Shown one piece after another: positions 1 to 8,275 of a stretch of DNA of 64,000 nt. The notes under the pieces are model-generated. The model was not told the DNA's origin, searched no databases, and worked only from the letters and a program-made list of their open reading frames with translations. The position numbers were made by a program, and so were the translations under genes. Numbering within the stretch: the stretch's first letter is position 1; each line of letters begins with the position of its first letter. Source of the DNA: Pectobacterium punjabense (GTDB lineage Bacteria; Pseudomonadota; Gammaproteobacteria; Enterobacterales; Enterobacteriaceae); the NCBI RefSeq assembly GCF_012427845.1, contig NZ_CP038498.1, positions 62,001 through 126,000 on the forward strand. The letters run 5' to 3'.

Positions 1-1
1 C

Positions 2-727
2 GATTATGTGATTGCCCGAAAACCCGGCCACGACGATGGGTTCACCTGCATTACCGCGCCAATGGATGAGCAAAACCGTATTTTCGAGCAGGCGTTTTTC
101 ACCATGATCAACCAGCGTCAGCTCCGTGTCGGCGAGGTCTTCTCAGAGCTACAGCTCGCGCGTGACGCGGGTGTCAGCCCGGTGGTCGTACGCGAGTATC
201 TGTTAAAATTTGGGCGCTACAACCTGATTCAGAACGAAAAACGTGGGCAGTGGAGCATGAAAGAGTTCGATCAGGCCTACGCGGAACAGCTATTTGAATT
301 GCGGGAAATGTTGGAGACGCACGCTCTGCAACATTTCCTCAATTTGCCGGACGATGACCCCCGTTGGCTACAGGCCAAAACCTTGCTGGAACGCCACCGT
401 ATGTTACGTGACAGCATTGGTAACAGCTTTCGTATGTTCTCGCAGCTTGACCGCAACTTTCATGCGCTTTTACTCTCTGCTGCTGAAAATGTCTTTTTTG
501 ATCAGTCTCTTGAAATCATCTCTGTGATATTTCATTTCCACTACCAGTGGGATGAAAGCGATCTCAAACAGCGCAACATCATCGCGATTGACGAGCACAT
601 GACCATCCTCAGCGCACTGATTTGTCGAAGCGATCTGGATGCCACGTTGGCGCTACGTAACCATTTGAATTCAGCTAAACAATCGATGATTCGCTCAATT
701 AATCAGACAGCGCGAGCTGATCATTAA
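2..727 (+). CDS. GntR-family transcriptional regulator with FCD domain (5' end outside window)
   Basis: The reading frame is open to the window edge, so the true start probably lies upstream; a GTG at 8 is the first possible start inside. The N-terminal part reads as a winged helix-turn-helix (LARDAGVSPVVVREYLLKF, with the usual GntR arginine before the recognition helix end). It is followed by an all-helical FCD ligand-binding domain starting at ELREMLETHAL and carrying the Asp/His positions (LDRNFH, HFHYQW) that normally hold a metal or carboxylate effector. Family members repress catabolic or transport genes for sugar acids and related acids. The next gene on the same strand is an MFS transporter of the organic-anion type, so it is the likely target (inference). 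The effector cannot be deduced. Confidence 0.85.
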   Translation, partial: DYVIARKPGHDDGFTCITAPMDEQNRIFEQAFFTMINQRQLRVGEVFSELQLARDAGVSPVVVREYLLKFGRYNLIQNEKRGQWSMKEFDQAYAEQLFELREMLETHALQHFLNLPDDDPRWLQAKTLLERHRMLRDSIGNSFRMFSQLDRNFHALLLSAAENVFFDQSLEIISVIFHFHYQWDESDLKQRNIIAIDEHMTILSALICRSDLDATLALRNHLNSAKQSMIRSINQTARADH

Positions 728-939
728 AAACCGATTAAAAACCATAAATCATTATCAAGAGCACGGTTTTATCAAAATAAAAACGCCTGAGAAATATCTC
801 TTATCTATGCTCACGAGAAGTCGACTTTATTAATAAAAATCGTGAGTGGTGATGAAATATTTCATTGCTTTCCGTTTAAAACCACTTTGCTCAACCCTGC
901 GTTGAGTAAAGATAAAATTATAATTTCCAGGAGCCAGAC

Positions 940-2289
940 GTGGAAAAAAATAATATAACGCTAGACCCGCGTTCTTCGTTTGATACCCGTTCTTCAGCAC
1001 CGCCAGAGGGAATAATTCAGCGCAGTAGTCGAATTAAACGTATTCAAACTACCGCAATGATTATGCTATTTTTTGCGGCGGTGATTAATTACCTCGACCG
1101 AAGTTCTCTATCGGTGGCTAATTTAACGATTCGTCAGGAATTGGGGCTAAGCGCAACGGAAATCGGGGCATTGCTCTCCGTTTTCTCTCTTGCCTATGGG
1201 ATTGCACAGCTCCCTTGTGGCCCGTTGTTGGATCGTAAAGGCCCGCGCATTATGCTGGGCCTTGGGATGTTTTTCTGGTCACTGTTTCAGGCGCTGTCTG
1301 GCATGGTACACAGCTTTACTCAGTTCGTACTGGTTCGCATTGGTATGGGAATTGGTGAAGCACCGATGAATCCATGTGGCGTGAAGGTGATCAACGACTG
1401 GTTTAACATCAAAGAACGTGGCCGCCCGATGGGATTCTTTAATGCGGCTTCAACTATTGGTGTTGCGATAAGTCCACCCATTCTGGCGGCGATGATGTTA
1501 GTGATGGGCTGGCGCGGTATGTTCATTACCATTGGTCTATTCGGCATTTTCCTCGCTATCGGCTGGTATATGTTATATCGCAACCGTGAGCAGATCGAAC
1601 TCACCGCGGATGAGCAGAATTACCTGAACGCGGGCAGTGTGAACGCTCGCCGCGATCCGTTGAGCTTTATTGAATGGCGCAGCCTGTTCCGTAACCGCAC
1701 GATGTGGGGCATGATGCTGGGTTTTAGCGGCATCAACTATACCGCGTGGTTATACTTGGCCTGGCTGCCCGGCTATCTGCAAACGGCTTATAATCTGGAT
1801 TTAAAAAGCACGGGTCTGATGGCGGCGATCCCTTTCCTGTTTGGTGCCGCCGGGATGCTGGTGAACGGCTATGTCACGGATTGGTTAGTGAAAAAAGGAA
1901 TGGAACCGATCAAGAGCCGTAAAATCTGCATCATTGCGGGTATGTTGTGCTCAGCCGCTTTTACTTTTGTGGTACCACAGGCGACAACCTCAATCGAGGC
2001 GGTGTCACTGATTAGTATGGCGTTGTTCTGTATCCACTTCGCGGGAACATCGTGCTGGGGGCTGATCCATGTTGCCGTCGCGTCGCGTATGACGGCATCG
2101 GTCGGCAGTATCCAAAACTTTGCTAGCTTCATCTGCGCATCATTCGCCCCGATTGTGACCGGCTTTATTGTGGATACCACGAATTCCTTCCGTCTGGCGC
2201 TGATCATCTGCGGCTGTGTGACGGTATTGGGTGCGCTGGCCTACGTTTTCCTCGTTCGCCAACCGATTAGCGATCCTCGTAAGGATTGA
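940..2289 (+). CDS. MFS transporter, anion:cation symporter (ACS) family
   Basis: A 449-residue protein with about twelve hydrophobic segments. The first membrane segment carries the NYLDRSSLSVA motif typical of ACS-family permeases such as the glucarate/galactarate, hexuronate and galactonate transporters, and the loop between helices 2 and 3 has the MFS signature (GPLLDRKGPR). The hydrophilic N-terminal tail is about 35 residues. The start is a GTG at 940 preceded by an AGGAG-type ribosome site at about 928-933. It lies about 210 bases after a GntR/FCD regulator, and the pair probably forms a small acid-uptake unit. The exact substrate (sugar acid, tartrate or similar) cannot be assigned from the sequence. 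Confidence 0.88.
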   Translation: MEKNNITLDPRSSFDTRSSAPPEGIIQRSSRIKRIQTTAMIMLFFAAVINYLDRSSLSVANLTIRQELGLSATEIGALLSVFSLAYGIAQLPCGPLLDRKGPRIMLGLGMFFWSLFQALSGMVHSFTQFVLVRIGMGIGEAPMNPCGVKVINDWFNIKERGRPMGFFNAASTIGVAISPPILAAMMLVMGWRGMFITIGLFGIFLAIGWYMLYRNREQIELTADEQNYLNAGSVNARRDPLSFIEWRSLFRNRTMWGMMLGFSGINYTAWLYLAWLPGYLQTAYNLDLKSTGLMAAIPFLFGAAGMLVNGYVTDWLVKKGMEPIKSRKICIIAGMLCSAAFTFVVPQATTSIEAVSLISMALFCIHFAGTSCWGLIHVAVASRMTASVGSIQNFASFICASFAPIVTGFIVDTTNSFRLALIICGCVTVLGALAYVFLVRQPISDPRKD

Positions 2290-2294
2290 TTCTC

Positions 2295-2336
2295 CGCCGT
2301 CCCGCATCCTTATTTGTTCTTTTCTTTTGCGGGGCG
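2295..2336 (+). terminator. Probable terminator after the MFS gene
   Basis: A CCGTCCCGC arm just after the stop codon pairs with GCGGGGCGG (one G-U pair) across a long T-rich loop, and is followed by a run of six or seven T. Confidence 0.5.
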
Positions 2337-2555
2337 GTTTTTTGTCACGTTGCTTTATGACGGTGCGTATAGATCGTGCCGGGTCGCAAAGGTGGCACGA
2401 CATGTTCGCAATTTCTCATGCCTTTCCTACGCTTTTTACTGCCGTTAGTGAGTCTGTTGAGCCGCTGCTGTTTGTTGGCGCGGACTTTGCAAAACCTTGT
2501 CGAAAGAGTAGTCATAAAATACGGTGAGTAACATCAACGGGGTAAAGGGGTCTTC

Positions 2556-4349
2556 ATGAGAATAAAAAATGCGGTATTGGGATGCAGGACGTCAGGAAAA
2601 TGGCTGCTGTCGATGAGCACGGTGGCGCTGCTGGTGACGGGAACCGTGCAGGCTGCGTCGGCTCCTGCGGTGGAAGCGAAAAACGGCATGGTGGTCAGCT
2701 CGCAGCACCTGGCTTCGCAGATTGGCGTCGATATCATGAAAATGGGCGGCAATGCGATTGATGCCGCCGTGGCCGTTGGCTACGCACAGGCGGTGGTGAA
2801 CCCCTGCTGTGGCAATATCGGCGGCGGTGGATTTATGACGCTGCATCTGGCCGATGGGAAAGACACCTTTATCAATTTCCGTGAAACCGCACCCGCGGCG
2901 GCCAGCGCCAACATGTATCTCAACGCGGATGGGAGCGTGAAAAAGGATGCGAGCCTGTACGGCTATCTGGCCGCTGGCGTACCGGGAACGGTACTGGGGC
3001 TGGATACTGCGCTACAAAAATACGGCAAATTGACGCGTGAGCAGGTGATGGCTCCGGCGATTAAGTTGGCGCGTGAGGGCTTTGAACTCACACGTGCGGA
3101 TACCGACATTTTGGATACCACCATCAAACGCTTCAAGGCCGATCCTGAAGCCGCGCGCATCTTCCTGCGCCCTGACGGCAGCCCGTTGCAACCGGGTGAT
3201 AAACTGGTGCAAACCGATCTGGCGAATACACTGGCGGCAATTTCTGCTCAAGGGCCAGATGCCTTCTACAAGGGCACGATCCCACAGGCAGTGGAGAAAG
3301 CGGCGAAGCAGGGCGGTGGCATCCTGACGGCGGCTGATTTTGCCGATTATCGCATTACCGAAACGGCACCAGTAACCTGTAACTATCGCGGTTATCAATT
3401 CGTCTCTTCACCACCGCCCAGCTCTGGCGGCGTCACGATGTGTGAAATTCTCAATATTGTCGAAGGCTATGATCTTAAGTCGACGGGCTTTAACTCGGCA
3501 GCCACCGTTCATGTGATGACCGAAGCGATGCGCCACGCGTACATGGACCGCAATACCTACCTCGGTGACCCGGCGTTTGTCAGTAACCCCGTTGAGCGCT
3601 TATTGAGTAAGGATTACGCCGCCGACATTCGCAAACAAATCGAGCCGGAGAACGCGACGCCGTCCAAAAACGTACAGCCGGGGATTGGCCCGCATGAGCG
3701 ACCAGAAACCACGCACTATTCCATCGTGGATAATCAGGGCAATGCAGTGTCCACCACGTATACCGTGAACGGGCGTTTTGGGTCGGTGGTGATTGCGCCG
3801 GGCACGGGTTTCTTCCTCAATAACGAAATGGACGACTTTACCGTTAAAGTTGGCGAGAAAAACCTGTACGGGTTAGTGCAGGGGGAACGTAATTCGATCG
3901 CCCCCGGTAAGCGCCCACTTTCGTCCATGAGCCCGTCACTGGTGACGAAAGACGGCAAAGTCTTTATGGTGCTCGGCTCGCCTGGTGGTTCGCGTATAAT
4001 CACCATCACGCTGCAAACGGCGCTGAATATCATCGATCACGGTATGGCACCACAGGAAGCGGTAGATGCACCGCGTATCCATCACCAGTGGTTGCCGGAT
4101 GAGGTGTATTACGAACAGCGCGGGCTGTCTGCCGATACGCTGAACCTGCTGAAGCAGCGCGGCTACAAAATGGTAGAGCAGACCCCTTGGGGCGCAGCGG
4201 AGCTGATTCTGGTCGGTTTACCGGGGGCGGTGGGCGTGACACCGGCGGATTCGGGTAATGACTCGGCGGTATCCGGTAAAGTGCGCGAAGGCTACCTGTA
4301 CGGTGCCAATGATATCCGCCGTCCGGCTGGTGCGGCGATCGGGTATTGA
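2556..4349 (+). CDS. ggt: Gamma-glutamyltransferase (glutathione hydrolase)
   Basis: A 597-residue periplasmic enzyme that transfers or hydrolyses the gamma-glutamyl group of glutathione and related peptides. A basic start and hydrophobic stretch ending near VQAASA (about residue 35) form a Sec signal peptide. The precursor is cleaved before Thr385 in the TTHYS motif to give large and small subunits; this Thr is the catalytic nucleophile. The substrate arginine is Arg109 (NFRE), the paired serines of PLSSMSP are 456-457, and the GSPGGSR loop follows. Length and motifs match the E. coli enzyme. It stands alone, with a strong hairpin after the stop. It would let the cell use extracellular glutathione as a source of cysteine and glycine. 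Confidence 0.95.
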   Translation: MRIKNAVLGCRTSGKWLLSMSTVALLVTGTVQAASAPAVEAKNGMVVSSQHLASQIGVDIMKMGGNAIDAAVAVGYAQAVVNPCCGNIGGGGFMTLHLADGKDTFINFRETAPAAASANMYLNADGSVKKDASLYGYLAAGVPGTVLGLDTALQKYGKLTREQVMAPAIKLAREGFELTRADTDILDTTIKRFKADPEAARIFLRPDGSPLQPGDKLVQTDLANTLAAISAQGPDAFYKGTIPQAVEKAAKQGGGILTAADFADYRITETAPVTCNYRGYQFVSSPPPSSGGVTMCEILNIVEGYDLKSTGFNSAATVHVMTEAMRHAYMDRNTYLGDPAFVSNPVERLLSKDYAADIRKQIEPENATPSKNVQPGIGPHERPETTHYSIVDNQGNAVSTTYTVNGRFGSVVIAPGTGFFLNNEMDDFTVKVGEKNLYGLVQGERNSIAPGKRPLSSMSPSLVTKDGKVFMVLGSPGGSRIITITLQTALNIIDHGMAPQEAVDAPRIHHQWLPDEVYYEQRGLSADTLNLLKQRGYKMVEQTPWGAAELILVGLPGAVGVTPADSGNDSAVSGKVREGYLYGANDIRRPAGAAIGY

Positions 4350-4361
4350 GGTTAAGGAACC

Positions 4362-4395
4362 TCAGGGGGGCGGTTCTCTACCCCCCTGATTTCAG
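4362..4395 (+). terminator. Hairpin terminator after ggt
   Basis: A perfect 9-bp stem (TCAGGGGGG at 4362-4370 with CCCCCCTGA at 4381-4389) with a 10-base loop lies just after the ggt stop. The T tract is short, so termination may be bidirectional for ggt and the convergent gene ending at 4443. Confidence 0.6.
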
Positions 4396-4442
4396 CGCGT
4401 TAACGTCCTGCTACGACCAAGTAATCAGAGAAAAGATTGAGC

Positions 4443-5447
4443 TCATTTCTGCAATTCGTAGACTTTGAACGTATTCTCGCTATCGATACCGATCAGCTTA
4501 TTTTCTCCAGCACGACGGAAGACGAAATCGTCTTTCTGGCCTCGTGGAATACGAACCAGACCATTATCGAGCTGCGCCTTAACCGAGGCGTTCCCTTTCA
4601 TTTTTACCGTACCGTCTTGTGCGATAAACAACTCTGCTCCACCGCTGCGTGTGACATAGTGCCCTACCGGCAAACCAGAAGTTGGGGAGGAAATATCACT
4701 CTCTGTGAGCGATTGTAGCGCTTCGGCTTTTGGACATCCTTTATTGTTCCATTCCAGCGCATCGCAAGCACGCTGTAGTGCATCTCGTGCTGCAAGGTAT
4801 TGTCCGCTATACCACAAGGCGTTGGCCGCTTCGTTGCACATTTTCCCTGACAGCCCGATACGACATGATTCAGAAAGGGTAGCGATCCACTCTGGATCGG
4901 ATGGCATGGGTAAATCCAGATTCGTTGTCGCGGCTAATGCTTTTTTAATTCGATCGCCGGAAAAGGCGACACTGTCCCAACGGTCACAAGCGGCGTAAAT
5001 ATTATCTCGGCATAGTTTTTTAAGTGCATCAACATCACTTTTTTGCACTAGCGCCGAGCATTCTGACATATTATTCCAACATTGTTGGCCTACTTCACTC
5101 TCTGGTTTTTTTACATTCTCACTACACTCTTTGGTCTCCGTTAAAACATATTCTCCCGAGAAATCTTTAAGTGTTTTATGGTCGGGGGAGATATCAAAGT
5201 CTGACGTCATGAGTGATTCCATGGAGACCATGTCAACTTTGTTACCATTCAGAACGTAGTGTGATGTGATGCGGTCATTTTTATACACTTTGTGTAATAG
5301 CTGTGTATTCATGACATGAATTTCAAATCCACGATCGCTTGTGTAGATCCCGCAGCTGAGCCCAGAAGAGGGCTGTGCGAGGGCGGGGAATGCGAAGAAA
5401 GTTATGATGAAAAGGAAAAACGTACGTAATTGCATAAATAAAGACAT
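4443..5447 (-). CDS. Secreted Cys-rich protein of unknown function
   Basis: A 334-residue protein I do not recognise. It starts with a clear Sec signal peptide (hydrophobic core then FPALAQ near residue 25) and a GGAG ribosome site sits before the ATG. The middle part (about residues 125-250) has regularly spaced cysteines in helical-looking segments (CRDNIYAACD, CRIGLSGKMCNEAANALW, ACDALEWNNKGC), which resembles the Sel1/Hcp type of disulphide-linked helical repeat. The ends look beta-rich: the N-terminal 90 residues and the C-terminal 80 residues (GHYVTRSGGAELFIAQDGT onward). It is probably periplasmic or secreted. It sits convergent to ggt and just downstream of the immunity array on the same strand, but no sequence link to the toxins is visible. 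Confidence 0.7.
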   Translation of the reverse strand: MSLFMQLRTFFLFIITFFAFPALAQPSSGLSCGIYTSDRGFEIHVMNTQLLHKVYKNDRITSHYVLNGNKVDMVSMESLMTSDFDISPDHKTLKDFSGEYVLTETKECSENVKKPESEVGQQCWNNMSECSALVQKSDVDALKKLCRDNIYAACDRWDSVAFSGDRIKKALAATTNLDLPMPSDPEWIATLSESCRIGLSGKMCNEAANALWYSGQYLAARDALQRACDALEWNNKGCPKAEALQSLTESDISSPTSGLPVGHYVTRSGGAELFIAQDGTVKMKGNASVKAQLDNGLVRIPRGQKDDFVFRRAGENKLIGIDSENTFKVYELQK

Positions 5448-5548
5448 TGCTTTTCACTCCATTGATGTTTGCATTCATTGCCACAATCGTTTGGCAAGAG
5501 CGCAAATCATACTCGTATAACTCCTCAATGGCGAACGTATTCTTTTAA

Positions 5549-5647
5549 TTAACCAGTAAAATATAAGGTGATAATGTTACTATCACCCGACTTTACTGCT
5601 TCTGCAATATATTCAATTGCATTATAAAAAACTTTACCTGATATCAT
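5549..5647 (-). CDS. Possible small ORF or coding remnant (32 aa)
   Basis: An open frame that reads through from within the 3' end of the next gene in a different frame. Its first ATG gives a 32-residue peptide (MISGKVFYNAIEY...) with natural-looking composition and no good ribosome site. It may be the tail of a lost gene of the island rather than a functional gene. Not recognised. Confidence 0.25.
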   Translation of the reverse strand: MISGKVFYNAIEYIAEAVKSGDSNIITLYFTG

Positions 5648-5663
5648 TGCATCTATTTTTTTC

Positions 5664-5993
5664 TTATTTTGGACCTTCCCACTGAAGCTTCGACTTCATT
5701 TCTTGTGGAACCATCTCAAAAAGAGATGATATAAGCTCTTTCTGACCACTATAAGCTATTGAAATATTATCATTACAGTTTTCAATATAATACCTTGCTT
5801 GGTTGTTAAGAAAATAGATGTCGTGATCTTCAAAATCTGGTGTCAAGATCGTGTAAGCTAGGTTATGGACAAGTTCCGCTTCATAGTAGCATGATAAATC
5901 AGATGCTTTTTTATGTTGTTGCATGTTCCTGATATAAGGAATGGAAAGTAACAACATTTTTATATATATATCGTTCTTTTTTAATTTTTTCAT
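5664..5993 (-). CDS. Immunity-like protein, 109-aa family, copy 1
   Basis: A small helical protein of 109 residues, not recognised by name. It is nearly identical to the gene at 11249-11578 (about ten differences by eye) and clearly related to the gene at 8276-8611. Shared features are a KKxxIYI start, a YYEAELVHNL helix, a block FLNNQARYYIENCN, and an end of the form KSKLQWEGPK. Two further 3' remnants of the family lie at 6027-6095 and 12176-12244. The context of orphan CdiA toxin fragments and other immunity-like genes suggests that it neutralises a specific toxin; this is inference. No catalytic motif or membrane segment is seen. Confidence 0.7.
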   Translation of the reverse strand: MKKLKKNDIYIKMLLLSIPYIRNMQQHKKASDLSCYYEAELVHNLAYTILTPDFEDHDIYFLNNQARYYIENCNDNISIAYSGQKELISSLFEMVPQEMKSKLQWEGPK

Positions 5994-6026
5994 GAATATG
6001 ATTTTCTCTCTATTTCTGTTATATTT

Positions 6027-6095
6027 TTAAATTATCTTCGGTACTTTCCATTCAAATTTTACTCTAAAATGATCTGAAAGGATTCTTAATAATAT
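6027..6095 (-). pseudogene. 3' remnant of the 109-aa immunity family
   Basis: The minus strand reads as the last 22 codons of a 109-aa family gene (LSDHFRVKFEWKVPKII then stop), matching the end KLEWEGPKIV of the copy at 8276-8611. No upstream coding part remains. The same remnant occurs at 12176-12244, in both cases just downstream of a 162/172-aa family gene, so the two segments were duplicated together. Confidence 0.6.
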
Positions 6096-6112
6096 TTTAT
6101 ATTATTATCATG

Positions 6113-6601
6113 TTACCTCAGCCAAAATGGCAGATCATCAGACCCCAGCGCATCATACTGTTCGAGGGGACGATTTTTATCTTCGATAAACCAAGGTAAA
6201 TCAGAGATAACGGTTTTTACAGAGACGTAAGTGCCAAAATCATGATAAAAAGATTCGGCCGATTTTATGGCATGATGCAAATTTTTAAAATGTTCTGAAA
6301 AAATGGTCGCCAAATTATCTTTATCAAAGCATAAAGTTGATAAATTAATATTTCTGCCAATATCACCCCAATTTATTTCTGTGGGTAAAGTTCGACTAAA
6401 TAGCGTCTCTATCTGAATTGCTTGCTCGGAAGCGAGATGGAGATCATTTTTTTCCAAGTAGCGACGATAAAGTCCATCAGCCAACAAACTAGTATCCATC
6501 CCTGAAGTGACCTGCGCGATACATTGGAAAAAAATATACATATCAAGAGATGTACCGCAGTTGTAGACGGTATGTCCACCATGGAATCCTACGTTTTTCA
6601 T
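6113..6601 (-). CDS. Immunity-like protein, 162/172-aa family, copy 1
   Basis: A 162-residue soluble protein, paralogous to the 172-residue product at 12312-12830. Both begin with a Gly-rich strand (VGFHGGHTVYNCGT / IGFSGGGLVVELGT), share an LxxRLYKRYL-like helix, and end almost identically with SDLPWFIED, RPLEQYDALG and DDLPFWLR. The shape (small, acidic, alpha/beta, directly after toxin coding remnants) is that of polymorphic-toxin immunity proteins; I cannot name the Pfam family with certainty. Just upstream, at 6638-6790, lies a short toxin C-terminus. The protein probably protected against that toxin or a relative. Confidence 0.7.
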   Translation of the reverse strand: MKNVGFHGGHTVYNCGTSLDMYIFFQCIAQVTSGMDTSLLADGLYRRYLEKNDLHLASEQAIQIETLFSRTLPTEINWGDIGRNINLSTLCFDKDNLATIFSEHFKNLHHAIKSAESFYHDFGTYVSVKTVISDLPWFIEDKNRPLEQYDALGSDDLPFWLR

Positions 6602-6637
6602 TTCGTCATGAATCCTATATCTGTCACGCTAAGTATT

Positions 6638-6790
6638 TTATTTGGTTACAATTTCTTTGATGTTCGCACTCTTTTGAGCATCAGTCACAGCCTGCCTGCG
6701 TATATCAATAATAATCTCTTGCCTCATTCCTGCAGGTAAATTCGCCTGACGTTCAATGGCTTGTTTTGATTCAATGTTAATCAGACCATT
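6638..6790 (-). pseudogene. Remnant of a CdiA/Rhs-type toxin C-terminus
   Basis: About 50 codons are open on the minus strand and end 36 bases before the immunity-like gene at 6601. The peptide contains ERQANLPAGMRQEIIIDIR, which resembles the terminal strand (LPxGxxQxIxIDVRGQ) of many CDI and Rhs nuclease toxins. There is no start codon context and the frame closes upstream, so only the tail of the toxin survives. The toxin family assignment is from memory and should be tested. Confidence 0.45.
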
Positions 6791-6806
6791 TTAGTTAGTA
6801 GCCAGA

Positions 6807-6890
6807 TTATAAATTTTTTACTCTCCACCAATCAGCAATTGATAATTTATCATCCCCAGTGACGTTTGGGATACGAAAATATTTATTCAT
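6807..6890 (-). CDS. Possible 27-aa ORF or immunity gene fragment
   Basis: ATG at 6890 opens a 27-codon frame (MNKYFRIPNVTGDDKLSIADWW...) 14 bases after the stop of the DUF4279 gene. The composition looks like a protein N-terminus but the ribosome site is weak. I take it as a leftover of another small island gene. Confidence 0.25.
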   Translation of the reverse strand: MNKYFRIPNVTGDDKLSIADWWRVKNL

Positions 6891-6904
6891 ATTGCTTTTT
6901 TGTA

Positions 6905-7387
6905 TTATTCATCAATACTTTCTTCTTCGTCAGGAAGAAAATAAATGTTAAGTGAGCACTCTAGATCTAAATCAGCTAATGCTTTCATTTGCTCTGGCCA
7001 GAGAACGGGGCCACCTTCGCCATGTGCAGACCACCACACGCACCTCAGTGTCATTTGTATGCCAGAGGTGTTTTGCAACTCTCGTAATCCAGAATGAGAG
7101 GCGCTTAGCTTATCGATGACCCAGTCAATATGCTCTCTTAAATCTTTCGATTTAACATTGTTTTCAGATGAAAGAAACCATGATGATATTTTTACCTTGC
7201 GTGTACGTCCAAGGCTATTTGTTATTTCATCACCAACTATAAATTTCTCTGTTGGCTCGATGTTTAGTAATTCACTAATGTTATCTGGATGCATTTCACC
7301 AGGATAGATTGATAGCATTGCATGGCATTCTAGGCATGTCTGAAAATCAGGATCTACGGCGTTTATCCTTGAGTGGATAGGATTCAT
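6905..7387 (-). CDS. DUF4279-type immunity-like protein, copy 1
   Basis: A 160-residue protein starting at the ATG at 7387 (a TTG nine bases upstream is less likely). It fits the DUF4279 pattern: GEMHPDNISELLNIEPT, GDEITNSLGRTRKVK, SSWFLSSE, a helix with HIDWVIDKL, then a C-terminal strand pair ending LDLECSLNIYF. The paralogue at 11637-12101 is about 65% identical by eye. DUF4279 proteins are often found in polymorphic-toxin neighbourhoods as immunity proteins. Here the start overlaps the stop of a toxin-tail remnant in a TAATG arrangement, the same coupling seen for the deaminase-immunity pair at 9868. The toxin it blocks is unknown. Confidence 0.75.
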   Translation of the reverse strand: MNPIHSRINAVDPDFQTCLECHAMLSIYPGEMHPDNISELLNIEPTEKFIVGDEITNSLGRTRKVKISSWFLSSENNVKSKDLREHIDWVIDKLSASHSGLRELQNTSGIQMTLRCVWWSAHGEGGPVLWPEQMKALADLDLECSLNIYFLPDEEESIDE

Positions 7388-7500
7388 TATAAGCAATCTC
7401 CGATGTTTCTGAGTATTCTACCAGTGTGATCAATATAGTCGCCATTGTCTAATATTCTTCCGTGAAAATCATGTCATAAACTGTGATCCTAGCTGATAAT
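7387..7500 (-). pseudogene. Toxin C-terminal remnant upstream of the DUF4279 gene
   Basis: The minus strand reads GRILDNGDYIDHTGRILRN followed by IGDCL and a TAA that overlaps the DUF4279 ATG. The upstream continuation SARITVYD is in another frame, so there is at least one frameshift. A homologous, more altered copy (FGNYIDKLVYIIGNIEDYL) precedes the second DUF4279 gene at 12098-12160. The matched positions imply a former toxin-immunity pair. Confidence 0.45.
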
Positions 7501-7672
7501 AATTTATTTCATGAGAGTCGATGGTGTGGCGAACTGGGTTTCGGCATCAATTGTATCATGCCAGTTATCCTGCGATATTTTATTATGATCACATGTGCTC
7601 ATAATTATTCCCTCATCTCAGGCATGAATCTTACATTGTTACTATAAAGTGTGTTTATATTAACGAATAGGG
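7501..7672. other. Non-coding stretch inside the island
   Basis: The gap between the DUF4279 gene and the next immunity-like gene (7388-7701) holds the toxin remnant just described and, at about 7673-7692, a degraded copy of the module hairpin. In the remaining bases I see no open frame or signal. Confidence 0.4.
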
Positions 7673-7701
7673 ACAGCCCGGCAGGGGGCGCTCTACCTGC
7701 G

Positions 7702-8085
7702 TTATTCTGGTTTTTTATCAACTAATCCTAATAAAGACATGTCATAGAGAAGATCTGATTTTTCTTCCTCAGTGATCTCCTCTAACAACTGTTCCAGAGA
7801 ATGTTCAGTGAAAATTTTTTCTATCATCTCTCTATGATATTTCTCTGCTTTTCCTGGTCCTCTTCCTGCGATCATAATTAAAGATAATACCTCAAGCATT
7901 AAATTTTCAATGGGGAAATCATAAGCATCTTCAGACTGGTAGTAGGCATGCCCTATTTCTGAGTCCCCATACTCCCATAATTCACCTAATTGATTAAAGG
8001 TGTGTAACTTATGACGACAGCATAAATAGTAATCTTCCAAGAAACTCCTACGTATTTTATTATAATTTAATCTTTCTTCACTCAT
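7702..8085 (-). CDS. Immunity-like protein of the deaminase-toxin modules, copy A (127 aa)
   Basis: Belongs to a four-member family in this island (7702-8085, 8701-9069, 9488-9868, 10522-10896). All have an N-terminal helix with conserved aromatic and Cys residues (FLEDYYLCCR), a middle block of the type AYYQSEDAYDFPIENLMLEV, and an end SDLLYDMSLLGLVDKK. An AGGAAAG ribosome site precedes the ATG. Upstream lies only a degraded deaminase-toxin end, so the gene is now an orphan. Predicted role: cytoplasmic binding and neutralisation of a cognate deaminase-type toxin (inference from position, reinforced by the intact pair at 9488-10473). Confidence 0.75.
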   Translation of the reverse strand: MSEERLNYNKIRRSFLEDYYLCCRHKLHTFNQLGELWEYGDSEIGHAYYQSEDAYDFPIENLMLEVLSLIMIAGRGPGKAEKYHREMIEKIFTEHSLEQLLEEITEEEKSDLLYDMSLLGLVDKKPE

Positions 8086-8090
8086 TTTTT

Positions 8091-8195
8091 CTTTCCTGAT
8101 TTCAGTATGATTCCATTTTTTATAGCACGTCTATTTTTATACATTTTATTAAATTTTTAAATAACACCTAAATAGCTTTCACATTCAGGCTGTTA
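8091..8195 (-). pseudogene. Degraded deaminase-toxin end (module A)
   Basis: The minus strand reads PECESYLGVI, a stop, then KF and a lysine-rich tail leading up to the immunity ATG at 8085. It aligns with AACESCLGVVDQF of the open copy at 9868-10473, but the second zinc cysteine has become Tyr and a stop interrupts the frame. Confidence 0.55.
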
Positions 8196-8275
8196 ATTAA
8201 AGACTGCCAACTTATAAGAAATTACACAGCCTTATGGGATTTCGACCTAGAAAGAGCCACTCTGCCGCCTCTATT

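Noticed and set aside
2231-2527. 98-codon plus-strand frame after the MFS gene
   Set aside because: Overlaps the end of the transporter gene and the terminator; no ribosome site and no recognisable features.
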